A stretch of 64,000 nt of DNA from Phycicoccus endophyticus. Lineage in GTDB: Bacteria > Actinomycetota > Actinomycetes > Actinomycetales > Dermatophilaceae. A program made the translations under genes and the position numbers. Below, piece after piece: positions 15,864 through 24,936 of the stretch. The notes under the pieces are model-generated. The model did not search any database, was not told the DNA's origin, and saw only the letters and a program-made list of their open reading frames with translations. The first letter of the stretch is position 1. Each line of letters opens with the position of its first letter. The stretch spans positions 248,001 to 312,000 of the forward strand of contig NZ_JAANCN010000002.1 of assembly GCF_011326735.1 (NCBI RefSeq). Direction: 5' to 3'.

Positions 15864-16918
15864 CGGCCCTCCGGGGTCGGTCGGGAGCGGAGCATCCACA
15901 GCAGGACGGGGGCACCGAGCAGGCCGGTGACCAGACCGACCGGCAGCGCGGTGCCGGGGATGGCGTAGGCCGCGGCGTAGTCCGCCGCGACGACGACGAC
16001 GGCGCCGACGAGTGCCGCGACGCCGACGGCCGGCCGGCCCGGGGTGAGCCGGCGGGCGATCGGGCCGCTGAGGAACCCGACGAAGGCGACCGGCCCGACG
16101 AGCGCGGTGGCGGCCGCGACGAGGCCGACGACGAGGACGGTCACGCCGACGCGCAGCCGGGTGACCCGCACGCCGAGACCGGCGGCGAGGTCGTCGCCGA
16201 GGCCCAGCACCGGCAGCCGGCCCGCCATCGCGAGCAGGAGCGGCAGGAGCAGTGCGTCGAGGACGAGCAGGCGGGCGATGTCGGTCCACGTCACGGTGTT
16301 GAGGCTGCCGCTGAGCCACACGAGGGCGTCCTGAGCCTGGTAGGTGCTCGCCCGCACGAGGAGCCACTGGACGAGCGCGGAGAGCCCGGCCGCCAGGGCC
16401 ACGCCGACGAGGACCATCCGCCCGGTCGCGCCGCCACCACCGCCAGCCTGGCTGAGGATGACGACGGCGGCCAGGACCGCGCCGGCGAGCGCCGCGAGGG
16501 TGACCGGCGCGCCCCGCACGCCGAAGGCGACGACGGCGAGGACGGCGCCCGCGCTGGCGCCGAGGGTGACGCCGAGGACGTCGGGGCTGGCGATCGGGTT
16601 GCGCAGCATCACCTGGAAGGCCGAGCCGGCCGCCCCGAACGCGGCACCGGCGAGCACCCCCATGACCGCCCGCGGCAGCGTCGACTCCATGAGGACGAAG
16701 GACGCGCCGGGGATCTGCTCGCCTCCGAGGATCCGCACGGCGTCGGGGAGGGAGACCCGGTAGTCCCCGAGCAGCGCCCGCACGACGACGAGTGCCACGA
16801 GGAGGACGAGCAGGGTGACGACGACGACGCGGCGCCGGCGGCGTGGACCCCGGCGCGCGGCGGCCAGCGCGTCGGCGGTGCTCGGGCGCTCCACGGTCTC
16901 GAGCAGGGCCATCGTCAC
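15860..16918 (-). CDS. Ferric-siderophore ABC importer, permease (system I, second subunit)
   Basis: A 352-residue FecCD/BtuC-type permease with about nine to ten transmembrane helices. Family motifs include LPRAVMGVLAGAAFGAAGSAFQ, RNPIASPDVLGVTLGAS and the ATPase-contact region GPVAFVGFLSGPIARRL. The arginine-rich stretch RRGPRRRRR before helix 1 fits a cytoplasmic N-terminus. The start is GTG 16918, overlapping the preceding permease stop by 4 bases; an in-frame ATG two codons later is an alternative. It pairs with the permease at 16915-17967 to form a heterodimeric channel. Confidence 0.94.
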   Translation of the reverse strand: MTMALLETVERPSTADALAAARRGPRRRRRVVVVTLLVLLVALVVVRALLGDYRVSLPDAVRILGGEQIPGASFVLMESTLPRAVMGVLAGAAFGAAGSAFQVMLRNPIASPDVLGVTLGASAGAVLAVVAFGVRGAPVTLAALAGAVLAAVVILSQAGGGGGATGRMVLVGVALAAGLSALVQWLLVRASTYQAQDALVWLSGSLNTVTWTDIARLLVLDALLLPLLLAMAGRLPVLGLGDDLAAGLGVRVTRLRVGVTVLVVGLVAAATALVGPVAFVGFLSGPIARRLTPGRPAVGVAALVGAVVVVAADYAAAYAIPGTALPVGLVTGLLGAPVLLWMLRSRPTPEGR

Positions 16919-17967
16919 ACACCCCTGACCCGGCGCACGACGAGGACGAGCATCGGCGCCCCGAGGACGGCGCAGACGATGCCGACCTGGACCTCCGACG
17001 GCGGGGCGACGAGCCGGCCGACGACGTCGGCGAGGACGACGAAGGCGGGGCCGAGCAGCGCCGAGAGGAGGAGCAGCCGGCGGTGCCCGACACCGACGAG
17101 GGCGCGTGCGACGTGCGGCACGACGAGTCCGATGAACGCGATCGGGCCGGCGAGGGCCGTGGCCCCGGCGGCGAGGAGGACCGCCCCCGCGGCGGCGAGC
17201 CCGCGGTGGAGCAGCACCCGCTGGCCGAGGCCACGCGCGAGGTCGTCGCCGAGGGCGACGGCGTCGAGTGTCGGCCCCGAGCTCAGCGCGAGCACGGCTC
17301 CGAGAAGCAGGACGGGGAGGATCTCGAGCACCTGGCCGGCGTCGCGGCCCGCGACCGAGCCGACCTGCCAGAAGCGGAAGCTGTCGAAGGAGGCGCGGTC
17401 GGTGACGAGCACGGCACCGATGAGGCTCTGGGCCAGGGCCATGACCGCGGCACCGGCGAGGGCCATGGAGACCGGCGCCGCGGCGCGGGGGGCCAACGCG
17501 GTGAGCGACTGGACGAGCAGTGCCACCACGACGGTGCCGACGATCGCGGCCACGACGTACCCGCCGACCGTCCCGAGCCCGAGGAAGCGGATGCCGAGGA
17601 CGACGGCGAGCGCCGCCCCGGAGTTCAGCCCGAGGATCCCCGGCTCGGCGATCGGGTTGCGGGTCAGCCCCTGCAGGACGACCCCGCTCAGGGCGACCGC
17701 GGCCCCGACGACGAGCCCGATGACGGTGCGGTCGACGCGGGCGGCGACGATCGCCGCCGTCTGCGGGTCGGAGCCGTCGCCGAGCAGGGCGTGCAACACC
17801 GCCGGGGGCGCGAGGTGCTGGACGCCGAGGAGCACCGAGGCGAGCACCGCCAGGAGGACCGTGCCGACGCCCGCCGCGAGCGCCCAGGAGGTGGGCACCC
17901 GTCCGGAGCCCGCCCGCGGCCCGGCGACCGGGGCGGGGCGGCTCGGGGCGGGCGCCGTCGTCGTCAC
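16915..17967 (-). CDS. Ferric-siderophore ABC importer, permease (system I, first subunit)
   Basis: A 350-residue FecCD/BtuC-type permease: RNPIAEPGILGLNSGAALAVVLG and GPIAFIGLVVPHVARALVG are the signatures of the family, with about ten transmembrane helices starting near residue 27. The GTG at 17967 overlaps the binding-protein stop by 4 bases (GTGA). The frame continues upstream to 18534, but only as shadow of the binding protein. It forms the pore with the next permease. Confidence 0.94.
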   Translation of the reverse strand: MTTTAPAPSRPAPVAGPRAGSGRVPTSWALAAGVGTVLLAVLASVLLGVQHLAPPAVLHALLGDGSDPQTAAIVAARVDRTVIGLVVGAAVALSGVVLQGLTRNPIAEPGILGLNSGAALAVVLGIRFLGLGTVGGYVVAAIVGTVVVALLVQSLTALAPRAAAPVSMALAGAAVMALAQSLIGAVLVTDRASFDSFRFWQVGSVAGRDAGQVLEILPVLLLGAVLALSSGPTLDAVALGDDLARGLGQRVLLHRGLAAAGAVLLAAGATALAGPIAFIGLVVPHVARALVGVGHRRLLLLSALLGPAFVVLADVVGRLVAPPSEVQVGIVCAVLGAPMLVLVVRRVRGV

Positions 17968-19019
17968 GACGCGGGTGTGCCGTTCACCGCGGAGACGAGC
18001 TTGGGCAGGAACTCCTCGACGGCCGTGCGCATCGACAGGGGGCTCGGCAGCGACATCGACAGCGCGACGGCGTTGTCGGTGCTCGCGACGTAGTGCCCGT
18101 CGGCGAGCGCGGGGATCTGCCCGATGAGGTCGTTCTTCTTCAGGGCCTGCGCGGTGCTCTCGTCCTGGGCGTAGAAGACGATGATGTCCGCCTGCAGGCT
18201 CGAGGCCTTCTCCGCCGAGAGGTTCGTCGTGAAGGCCGAGGGGTCCTTCGCGCTCAGCTCGACGACGGTCGGGGAGGGCTCGAAGCCGAGCTCGGTGAGC
18301 ATCTGCGGGCGCAGGTCGGAGGTCGTGTAGAGCCCGACCGTCGACAGGTCGGTCGTCGTGAACCAGGCCCAGGCAGCCGTCTTGCCCTCGATCTCCGGGT
18401 GCGCGGCGACGGCGTCGCTGATCGTCTGCTCGGTGTCGGTGACGAGCTGCTCGGCGTCCTGCGAGCGGCCGACCGCCTCGCCGATCGTCCGCACCTGCTC
18501 CTGCCAGGGCGTCCCCCAGGCCTTCTCGGTCCACGCCACGGTCGGGGCGATCTTGGTCAGCTTGTCGTAGTCCTCCTCGCTGATGCCGGAGCTGAGGCCG
18601 AGGATGAGGTCCGGCGCCGTCGCGGCGATCTTGTCGAACGGGATGCCGGCCGAGTCGTCGTAGCGCGTCACGTCCGAGGGGTCGGCGCCGATGCTCGCCA
18701 GCTGCTCGTCGAACCAGTCGGTCGAGCCCGCCTCGTTGCCGCCCCAGGTGATCTTCGGGGCCCCGACGGGGACGATGCCGAGGGCCGCGAGGGTGTCGGC
18801 GTCGGCCCAGCCGACGGTGGCGACCCGGGTGGGCGCCGCCTCGATCGTCGTCGTGCCGTAGGTGTGCTCGACCGACACCGGGAAGGCGTCGGCCGGCGCG
18901 GTCGTGCTCGCGGAGGACTGGGCCTCCTCGCCCCCGCTCGGGCCCGTCGAGCAGGCGGACACGGCGAGGGCTGCGGCGAGCAGGGGGGCGGCGGCGAGCA
19001 GCCGGCGGCGCGAGGGCAC
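17964..19019 (-). CDS. Ferric-siderophore-binding lipoprotein (system I)
   Basis: A 351-residue type III periplasmic-binding-fold lipoprotein. The signal peptide MPSRRRLLAAAPLLAAALAV ends in the lipobox AVSAC with Cys23, so the protein is anchored on the outer face of the membrane. A Ser/Thr/Gly-rich linker precedes the domain HTYGTTTIEAAPTRVATVGWADADTLAALGIVPVG. WFDEQLASIGADPSDVT and the Trp-rich lid ITWGGNEAGSTDWFDEQ resemble iron-siderophore-binding proteins. The ATG at 19019 has GGAG at a good distance. It is the first gene of the operon, behind a strong iron box. The ligand is not identifiable. Confidence 0.93.
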   Translation of the reverse strand: MPSRRRLLAAAPLLAAALAVSACSTGPSGGEEAQSSASTTAPADAFPVSVEHTYGTTTIEAAPTRVATVGWADADTLAALGIVPVGAPKITWGGNEAGSTDWFDEQLASIGADPSDVTRYDDSAGIPFDKIAATAPDLILGLSSGISEEDYDKLTKIAPTVAWTEKAWGTPWQEQVRTIGEAVGRSQDAEQLVTDTEQTISDAVAAHPEIEGKTAAWAWFTTTDLSTVGLYTTSDLRPQMLTELGFEPSPTVVELSAKDPSAFTTNLSAEKASSLQADIIVFYAQDESTAQALKKNDLIGQIPALADGHYVASTDNAVALSMSLPSPLSMRTAVEEFLPKLVSAVNGTPAS

Positions 19020-19045
19020 GATGGTCTCCAGACGGGGACGGTCAC

Positions 19046-19064
19046 TAAGGTCAGGCTTACCTTA
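19046..19064. promoter_or_regulatory. DtxR/IdeR iron box of siderophore operon I
   Basis: TAAGGTCAGGCTTACCTTA matches the pattern TWAGGTWAGSCTWACCTWA at 18 of 19 positions and is nearly palindromic. On the minus strand it contains a -10-like TAAGGT (19064-19059), and TTGACG at 19089-19084 is a plausible -35 at 19 bp spacing. Iron-bound repressor would therefore occlude the promoter. It ends 26 bp before the binding-protein ATG. Confidence 0.9.
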
Positions 19065-19111
19065 CCCAGCGCGCTCCCACCCCCGTCAACGCCCCCCCTC
19101 CGCCCCCGCCC

Positions 19112-19270
19112 GTGCCTGATTCGACCAATAGGTCACGCCAGACACACGCCGGCGTGCCTGATTCGACCAATAGGTCACGAAAAGCACGGGAGGCGTACCT
19201 GACGTGACCTATTGGTCACGAGAAGCACGGGGAGGCGTACCTGAGGTGACCTATTGGTCGAATGAGGCAC
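19112..19270. repeat. Palindromic repeat array 1 (four units, about 42-bp period)
   Basis: Four copies of a hairpin core (GACC-N4-GGTC with outer GT/AC) have centres near 19128, 19170, 19211 and 19253, spaced 42, 41 and 42 bp. Units 1 and 2 have centre AATA, units 3 and 4 have TATT. The outer 25 bp (19112-19136 and 19246-19270) are inverted repeats with 24 of 25 matches. Spacers between units are similar but not identical. The array lies between the promoter of siderophore operon I and the 3' end of an ABC-2 permease gene. The same core occurs at 33.2-34.0 kb with a different spacer family. Confidence 0.9.
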
Positions 19271-19291
19271 GGCGGGGACGGGGCGCGCGGG

Positions 19292-20479
19292 TCACTCGGG
19301 GGCGGACCAGGCCTGGCGCATGGAGAGCTTGCCGCCGGTCTGCAGGAGGGAGCGCCGGTAGAGGCGCTCGGCGGCGACGACGACGCCACCGGCCGCCGCG
19401 AGGAGCAGGGCGAAGGCGAGGACCGCCTGCCACCACGTGGCGTCCCCCTCGAGGAGCCGGGTCGGCATGAGCACCGCGGAGAACGGCGGCACGAACGACA
19501 GGACGGTGCGCGCGGTCCCGGTCACGAGCAGCGCACCGAGGAAGACCGCGAGGACGAGGAAGGTCAGCGGCGTGGCGGTGCTCTGGACCTCCTCGACGCG
19601 CGAGGCGAGCGCGCCGGCGACCGCCCACAACGCCGCAAGCGCGACGAAGCCGGCGACGAAGAACGCGACGAACCACGCAACGGGCCCGCCGACACCGGGG
19701 ACGAGGGAGGCGTACGGGGTGAACGACAGCCCGACGAGCCCGACCCCGGCGTACAGCAGCATCTGGGCGATCGCGAGCACACTGTTGCCGACGACCTTGC
19801 CGATGAGCAGCTGGCGGACCGGGACCGACGTCGCGATGATCTCGACGACCCGGGACTGCTTCTCCTCGACGACGCTGTTGGCGAGCGTGATGCCGAAGGT
19901 CAGGGTCGCGACGTAGAAGAGGAACGCGAAGGCGTACGCGACCCCACCGGCGAGCTGGGACTGCTCGGCGTCGCCCCGCAGCAGCGCGGTCGTCACGGTG
20001 CTCCCGGCCCGCAGCCGCTGCACGGTGGTGCCGAGGTCGGCGGCCTGCTCCTCGAGAGCGACGTCGCGCACGACGTCCTGGGTGACGCGGGTCAGCGCGC
20101 CCTTCTCCTCGGAGTCCGTCGTGAGCACCCAGCCGTCGTCACCGCGGTGCAGCCAGGCGTCGGCATCCCCGGAACGGACGGCCGCCCGGGCGGCCGCGTC
20201 GTCGGCGACGGCGTCGACCTCGACGGCGACCTGCTCGTCCAGCGAGGGCGCGTCCGAGGCGAGCCGGTCCGCGACCGGCCGCACGTCCGAGGTCGCCGCC
20301 ACCGTGTACGTGGCGGTGCGCCCGGCGTCCCACACCTGGTAGCCCATGAGGCCGCCGATGAGGAGCAGCGTGACGAGCGTGCCGATGAGGAACGCGCGGT
20401 CGGTGATCTTGACGACGATCTCGCGGCGGGCGACGAGCGCCCAGCCGGCCTCTCGCTGCGTCGACGGGACGCTGCTCAT
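19292..20479 (-). CDS. ABC-2 type exporter, permease (NatB-like)
   Basis: A 395-residue permease. One N-terminal helix (about 30-46) is followed by a large extracytoplasmic domain of about 130 residues, then six helices in the C-terminal half, with VEEKQSRVVEIIATSVPVRQLLIGKVVGN as the cytoplasmic coupling segment. This layout is that of NatB/YhaP-type exporters. The ATG at 20479 overlaps the ATPase stop by 4 bases. With the downstream-facing two-component genes nearby, drug, lipid or ion export in response to envelope stress is plausible, but the substrate is unknown. The 3' end lies 21 bp from repeat array 1. Confidence 0.9.
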   Translation of the reverse strand: MSSVPSTQREAGWALVARREIVVKITDRAFLIGTLVTLLLIGGLMGYQVWDAGRTATYTVAATSDVRPVADRLASDAPSLDEQVAVEVDAVADDAAARAAVRSGDADAWLHRGDDGWVLTTDSEEKGALTRVTQDVVRDVALEEQAADLGTTVQRLRAGSTVTTALLRGDAEQSQLAGGVAYAFAFLFYVATLTFGITLANSVVEEKQSRVVEIIATSVPVRQLLIGKVVGNSVLAIAQMLLYAGVGLVGLSFTPYASLVPGVGGPVAWFVAFFVAGFVALAALWAVAGALASRVEEVQSTATPLTFLVLAVFLGALLVTGTARTVLSFVPPFSAVLMPTRLLEGDATWWQAVLAFALLLAAAGGVVVAAERLYRRSLLQTGGKLSMRQAWSAPE

Positions 20480-21360
20480 CGGGCGGCCACCTCTCGGTAG
20501 ATGTCGGCCAGGGCGGGTCGTACGGGCGTGAACTCGCGCACGGCGCCCCGCCCGGCCGCCTCGCGCAGGAGAGCCTGCTCCGCACCGTCCTCGACCACCT
20601 CGACGAGCGCGACCGGCCCCTCGACGTCGACGACGTGCAGGCCGCGCACCTCGCGGACCCAGCCGGCGTCCCGGTCCAGGGCGAGGCGGTAGCGGACCGG
20701 CCCCTGGGCCCGCAGCTCGTCGACCCCACCGACCGCCACGACCCGGCCGTGACCGAGGATGACGAGCCGGTCGCACAGCCGCTCGACGAGGTCGAGCTGG
20801 TGGCTGGAGAACAACACCGGGACCCCGGTCGACGCGTGTTCGCGCAGGATGTCGGCCATCGCGTCGACCGCGCTCGGGTCGAGCCCGGAGAACGGCTCGT
20901 CGAGGACGAGCGCGGTGGGCCCGTGGAGCAGTGCGGCGATGATCTGGACCCGCTGCTGGTTGCCGAGGCTGAGCGCCTGCAGGCGGTCCTCGGCCCGCTC
21001 GGCGAGCCCGAAACGCTCGAGGTGCTCCTGGGCGGTGCGGCGCGCGGCGGCGTCCGGAAGGCCCTTGAGCCGGGCGAGGTAGACCAGCTGGTCGAGCACC
21101 CGCTGCTTGGGGTAGAGCCCGCGTTCCTCGGGCATGTACCCGAAGCGGCGCTGGTCGGCCGCGGTGACCGGCCGGCCCTGCCAGAGCACCCGCCCGGCGT
21201 CGATGCCGAGCACCCCCATGACCATCCGCATCGTCGTCGTCTTGCCGGCGCCGTTGCCCCCGACGAAGCCGGTGAGGATGCCGTCGCGGACGTCGAAGCT
21301 GACGTCGTCGACGGCGGTGACGTCGCCGAAGCGCCGGGTGAGGCCCTCGATCTCGAGCAT
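20476..21360 (-). CDS. ABC-2 type exporter, ATPase (NatA-like)
   Basis: A 294-residue ATPase with Walker A GGNGAGKTT (34-42), Q-loop region in RFGYMPEERGLYPKQRV, signature LSLGNQQRVQ (LSGGQ variant seen in NatA/YhaQ-type ATPases), Walker B ALVLDEPFSGLDP and switch SSHQLDLVERL. A C-terminal regulatory extension of about 80 residues follows. The ATG at 21360 fits the family N-terminus MLEIEGLTRRFG. It is first in a two-gene unit with the permease and is separated by 51 bp from the response regulator stop. Confidence 0.93.
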   Translation of the reverse strand: MLEIEGLTRRFGDVTAVDDVSFDVRDGILTGFVGGNGAGKTTTMRMVMGVLGIDAGRVLWQGRPVTAADQRRFGYMPEERGLYPKQRVLDQLVYLARLKGLPDAAARRTAQEHLERFGLAERAEDRLQALSLGNQQRVQIIAALLHGPTALVLDEPFSGLDPSAVDAMADILREHASTGVPVLFSSHQLDLVERLCDRLVILGHGRVVAVGGVDELRAQGPVRYRLALDRDAGWVREVRGLHVVDVEGPVALVEVVEDGAEQALLREAAGRGAVREFTPVRPALADIYREVAAR

Positions 21361-21411
21361 GCCCCCACGGTAGGGACGGCCCGGCCCGGGCGGATCCACC
21401 CTCGGGTGGGT

Positions 21412-22116
21412 TCAGCCCTCCGTCCCGGTGAGGAGGCCGGTCTCGTGGGCGAGGACGACCGCCTGCACCCGGTCGCGCAGGTGCAGCTTGGCCAGGCAGC
21501 TGGACACGTGGGTCTTCACGGTCGCCTCGCCGAGGACGAGGCGCGCGGCGATCTCGGCGTTGGACAGCCCCCTCCCGACGAGGACGAGCACCTCCCGCTC
21601 GCGTTCGGTGAGCCGCTCCAGGCCCGCGGGGGCGGCCCGGCGGGAGGGGCGTTCGGCGGTCATCCGCTCGATGACCCGGCGGGTGACCTCCGGGGCGAGG
21701 ATCCCCGAGCCGGAGCCGACGACCCGCACGGCGTCGACGAGCTGCTCGGGCTCGGCGTTCTTCAGCAGGAAGCCGCTCGCCCCGGCCTCGAGCGCGTCGA
21801 ACAGGTAGTCGTCACGGTCGAAGGTCGTGAGGATGACGACCCGCCCGAGCCCCTCGGCGACGAGCCGGCGGGTGGCCTCGATGCCGTCGAGCACGGGCAT
21901 CTGGACGTCCATGAGGACGACGTCGGGCAGGGTCTCGCGGGCCCGGACCACCGCCTCCGCGCCGTGGGAGGCCTCCCCGACGACCTCGAGGTCGTCCTCG
22001 ACCGAGAGCATCATCGCGAAGCCGGAGCGGACCATCGCGTGGTCGTCGACGAGCAGGACGCGCAGCGGCCGGGCGGGTGGCGGGGCGGGCTGCGGGGCCG
22101 CCGGGGTGGCCGTCAC
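21412..22116 (-). CDS. NarL/LuxR-type response regulator
   Basis: A 234-residue two-domain regulator. The receiver domain has the acidic pair in VLLVDDHAMVR, phospho-acceptor Asp70 in VVLMDVQMP, Thr in VVILTTFD and Lys in GFLLKNAEPEQL. The C-terminal helix-turn-helix is LTEREREVLVLVGRGLSNAEIAARLVLGEATVKTHVS of the LuxR type. Phosphorylation by the adjacent kinase is expected to drive dimerisation and DNA binding. The GTG at 22116 overlaps the kinase stop by 4 bases. The ABC exporter downstream on the same strand is its most likely target, by position only. Confidence 0.93.
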   Translation of the reverse strand: MTATPAAPQPAPPPARPLRVLLVDDHAMVRSGFAMMLSVEDDLEVVGEASHGAEAVVRARETLPDVVLMDVQMPVLDGIEATRRLVAEGLGRVVILTTFDRDDYLFDALEAGASGFLLKNAEPEQLVDAVRVVGSGSGILAPEVTRRVIERMTAERPSRRAAPAGLERLTEREREVLVLVGRGLSNAEIAARLVLGEATVKTHVSSCLAKLHLRDRVQAVVLAHETGLLTGTEG

Positions 22117-23504
22117 CGGCGACCTCCCACGGCGGTGGGAGCGGCCGGCGCCGCGTCGGCGGCGACGTCGTCCGGCCACGGGTAGCGCACCCGCACCCGG
22201 TACCCGCCACCCGCTCGGGGCCCGATCTCGACGCTGCCGCGGTGCAGGGCGGCGCGCTCCCGGATGCCGAGCTGGCCCAGACCGCTTCCGGAGGAGCCGG
22301 CCCGCGGCCGCCCGTCGTCGACCACCTCGAGCTCGGCGAACCGCCCCTCCTCGAGGCGGACGACGACCGAGACCCGGGTCGCGGTCGAGTGCTTCTCGAC
22401 GTTCGTCAGGGCCTCCTGCACCGTGCGGTGGATGGAGTGGGCCAGCGGCGGGGAGCACCGGCCGGCGGCGCCCGGCGAGCTCTCCACGAGGTCGTAGCCC
22501 ACCCGGCGCCCCGGGGTCGAGCATGCCTCGACGAGCACCGGCAGGTCCTCGAGGCCCGGCTGCGGGCTGCGGGGGCGCGGGCCGGTGCCGTCCTGCGGTG
22601 CGTCGCTGGAGCGCAGGGTGCCGAGCAGGCCGCGCATCGAGGACACGGCCGCGCGCGAGGACCCCTCGATGCCCTCGAGAGCCCTGCGGGTGGCGGCCGG
22701 GTCGCGGTCCATCACCCGACGGGCGGCCGCGGCCTGGATGCCGATGACGGACACGTGGTGGGCGACGACGTCGTGCAGCTCGCGCGCGATCCGCAGGCGC
22801 TCCTCGGCGACCGCCCGGGTGCGCAGCGCCTCGGTCTGGGCGCTGATGGTCGCCGCCTGCCGGGCGAGGAGGGCACGGTCACGGGCGGAGCGCCACTGCA
22901 GCCCCCCGATGACGACCGCGCCGCCGAAGTAGAGCACGTTGACGAGCACCGTGAGCAGCACCGCGGCGGGCACCGGCGCGAGGACGCCGTGCCGGGGGGT
23001 GCCCGCGTAGTCGTCGACGAGCCCCTGCAGCGCGCTGCCGACGGCGAACTGCAGGGCGATCCAGGCGAACATCACGACGACGATGAACCCGACGACGACG
23101 AGCATCCACCGGCGGTCGCGCGCCCAGGCGACCCCCGACATCAGGGCGACGAAGTAGACCACCTGGAGGGTGAACTGCCCCATGACGACGGGCATCGTCA
23201 CCCCGACGAGGATCATGTGCCCGGCGGCGAGCGCCGCGACCGCGACCGGCCAGCGGCGCCGGCCGACGAGCAGGGCCGCGCCCGAGCTGACCGCGAGCCA
23301 CTGCAGCCACCACGGGAAGGGCAGGTCCTGGAGCGTCTCGTTGCCGATGCTGCGGACCAGCTCGAGGCCGACGAGGCCGATGAGCTCGACGACGGCGGCC
23401 GTGAGGACGTCCGCCCGGCCGACCGCGGGGCGGGGACGCTCCCACGGGTCACCGACACCGAACCACCCCGCGAGGCGGGTGGCGGCGGGCGGGAGGCGCG
23501 TCAT
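22113..23504 (-). CDS. DesK/NarX-type sensor histidine kinase
   Basis: A 463-residue membrane kinase with about five to six hydrophobic helices (residues about 34-205) and no large extracytoplasmic sensor domain. A HisKA_3 dimerisation domain follows, with phospho-acceptor His244 in RIARELHDVVAHHVSVI, then a HATPase domain with N box VQEALTNVEKHS and a G-rich ATP lid GSGLGQLGIRERAALH. Such intramembrane-sensing kinases often respond to membrane or cell-wall stress. It is first in a kinase-regulator pair located just upstream of the ABC-2 exporter, an arrangement typical of drug or stress-inducible exporters. Confidence 0.92.
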   Translation of the reverse strand: MTRLPPAATRLAGWFGVGDPWERPRPAVGRADVLTAAVVELIGLVGLELVRSIGNETLQDLPFPWWLQWLAVSSGAALLVGRRRWPVAVAALAAGHMILVGVTMPVVMGQFTLQVVYFVALMSGVAWARDRRWMLVVVGFIVVVMFAWIALQFAVGSALQGLVDDYAGTPRHGVLAPVPAAVLLTVLVNVLYFGGAVVIGGLQWRSARDRALLARQAATISAQTEALRTRAVAEERLRIARELHDVVAHHVSVIGIQAAAARRVMDRDPAATRRALEGIEGSSRAAVSSMRGLLGTLRSSDAPQDGTGPRPRSPQPGLEDLPVLVEACSTPGRRVGYDLVESSPGAAGRCSPPLAHSIHRTVQEALTNVEKHSTATRVSVVVRLEEGRFAELEVVDDGRPRAGSSGSGLGQLGIRERAALHRGSVEIGPRAGGGYRVRVRYPWPDDVAADAAPAAPTAVGGRR

Positions 23505-23536
23505 GCCCTCCAGCCTAGGCAGCGCGGGCCGCCGCC

Positions 23537-23558
23537 CCCTCCCTCGCTCGGGGGAGGG
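23537..23558 (-). terminator. Possible hairpin terminator downstream of serS
   Basis: CCCTCCC at 23537-23543 pairs with GGGAGGG at 23552-23558 around an 8-base loop. It lies about 30 bp past the serS stop and before the kinase gene. No T run follows, so the call rests on stem strength and location. Confidence 0.4.
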
Positions 23559-23588
23559 CGGGCTCAGCCGGCCGCCGGAGCCCCGGGG

Positions 23589-24857
23589 TCAGCGCACCGG
23601 GGTGAGCACGTCGAGGCCGACGAGGGGGCGCAGTGCCTCGGGCACGGTGACCGAGCCGTCCGCCTGCTGGTGGTTCTCGAGCATCGCCACGAGCCAGCGG
23701 GTCGTCGCGAGCGTCCCGTTGAGGGTTGCGGCGACCTCGTTGCCGTGCTCGCCCTTGAAGCGCGTGCCGAGCCGGCGCGCCTGGAAGGTCGTGCAGTTCG
23801 ACGTCGAGGTCAGCTCGCGGTAGCGGCCCTGGCTCGGCACCCAGGCCTCGCAGTCGTACTTGCGCGCGGCCGGCCCGCCGAGGTCCCCGGCCGCGGTGTC
23901 GATGACCCGGTAGGGCACCTCGACGGCGGCGAGCATCTCCTTCTCGAGCCGTAGGAGGTTCTCGTGCTCCGCCTGGGCCTGCTCGGGCCGGCAGTAGACG
24001 AACATCTCGATCTTGTTGAACTGGTGGACCCGGATGATGCCCCGGGTGTCCTTACCGTACGAGCCGGCCTCGCGGCGGTAGCAGGTCGACTGGCCGGCGT
24101 AGCGCAGCGGGCCGTCGCTCAGGTCGACGACCTCGCCGGCGTGGTAGCCCGCGAGCGCGACCTCCGAGGTGCCGGTGAGGTAGAGGTCGTCGGCCTCGAG
24201 CCGGTAGACCTCGTCGGCGTGCGCGTCGAGGAAGCCCGCGCCGGCCATCACCTCCGGCGTGACGAGGGTCGGCGTGATGAGCGGGACGAAGCCGAGCTCG
24301 ACCGCACGCTGCATCGCCAGGCCGAGCAGGGCCATCTCGAGGCGCGCGCCGACGCCCTTGAGGAAGTAGAACCGGGCACCGGCGACCTTGGCCCCCCGGG
24401 CCATGTCGATGGCGTCGAGCGCCTCCCCGAGGTCGAGGTGGTCCTGGGGCTGGAACCCCTCGGCCGCGAAGTCGCGCGGGGTGCCGACCTCCTCGAGGAC
24501 GGTGTAGTCGTCCTCGCCGCCGGCGGGCACCTCGGGCTCGACGACGTTGCCGATGGTGCGCATCAGCCGGTCGAGCTCGGCCTGCGCCTCGTCGGCCGTC
24601 GCCTGCAGCGACTTCACCTGCGCGGCAAGCTCCTTGGTCCTTGCCAGCAGGTCCTGCTTCGCCTCCCCCTGGGCCCGGGCGACCTCCTTGCCCATCGACT
24701 TCTGCTCCGCCCGGAGCCGCTCGAAGGCGGTGAGCGAGGACCGACGGCGCTCGTCGGCGGCGAGCACGGCATCGACGACGGCGTCGTCCTCGCCGCGGGC
24801 GCGCTGGCTGGCGCGCACCGTGTCGGGGTCCTCCCGGAGCAGCTTGATGTCGATCAC
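23589..24857 (-). CDS. serS: Seryl-tRNA synthetase
   Basis: SerRS charges tRNA-Ser. The 422-residue class II synthetase has the N-terminal antiparallel coiled-coil arm (about residues 30-100, rich in Lys/Glu/Ala) that binds the long variable arm of tRNA-Ser. The catalytic core has TGTSEVAL, motif 2 [21 protein letters not shown] and motif 3 [19 protein letters not shown]. The length is normal. It starts at ATG 24857, 79 bp from the LysE-type gene stop, and appears to be its own unit. Confidence 0.97.
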   Translation of the reverse strand: MIDIKLLREDPDTVRASQRARGEDDAVVDAVLAADERRRSSLTAFERLRAEQKSMGKEVARAQGEAKQDLLARTKELAAQVKSLQATADEAQAELDRLMRTIGNVVEPEVPAGGEDDYTVLEEVGTPRDFAAEGFQPQDHLDLGEALDAIDMARGAKVAGARFYFLKGVGARLEMALLGLAMQRAVELGFVPLITPTLVTPEVMAGAGFLDAHADEVYRLEADDLYLTGTSEVALAGYHAGEVVDLSDGPLRYAGQSTCYRREAGSYGKDTRGIIRVHQFNKIEMFVYCRPEQAQAEHENLLRLEKEMLAAVEVPYRVIDTAAGDLGGPAARKYDCEAWVPSQGRYRELTSTSNCTTFQARRLGTRFKGEHGNEVAATLNGTLATTRWLVAMLENHQQADGSVTVPEALRPLVGLDVLTPVR

Positions 24858-24936
24858 CGGGCGAGTCTATCGACGGCGCCCGGCCGGGCTCGCCCCGCTT
24901 TTCGGCAGGCCGGGGCCGCGGCGAGCCGGCGGAGAG

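Noticed and set aside
19204-19290. Small plus-strand open frame reading T-Y-W-S repeats in array 1
   Set aside because: The repeats create the frame (the core gives the same peptide in each unit), there is no ribosome-binding site and no similarity to a known protein.
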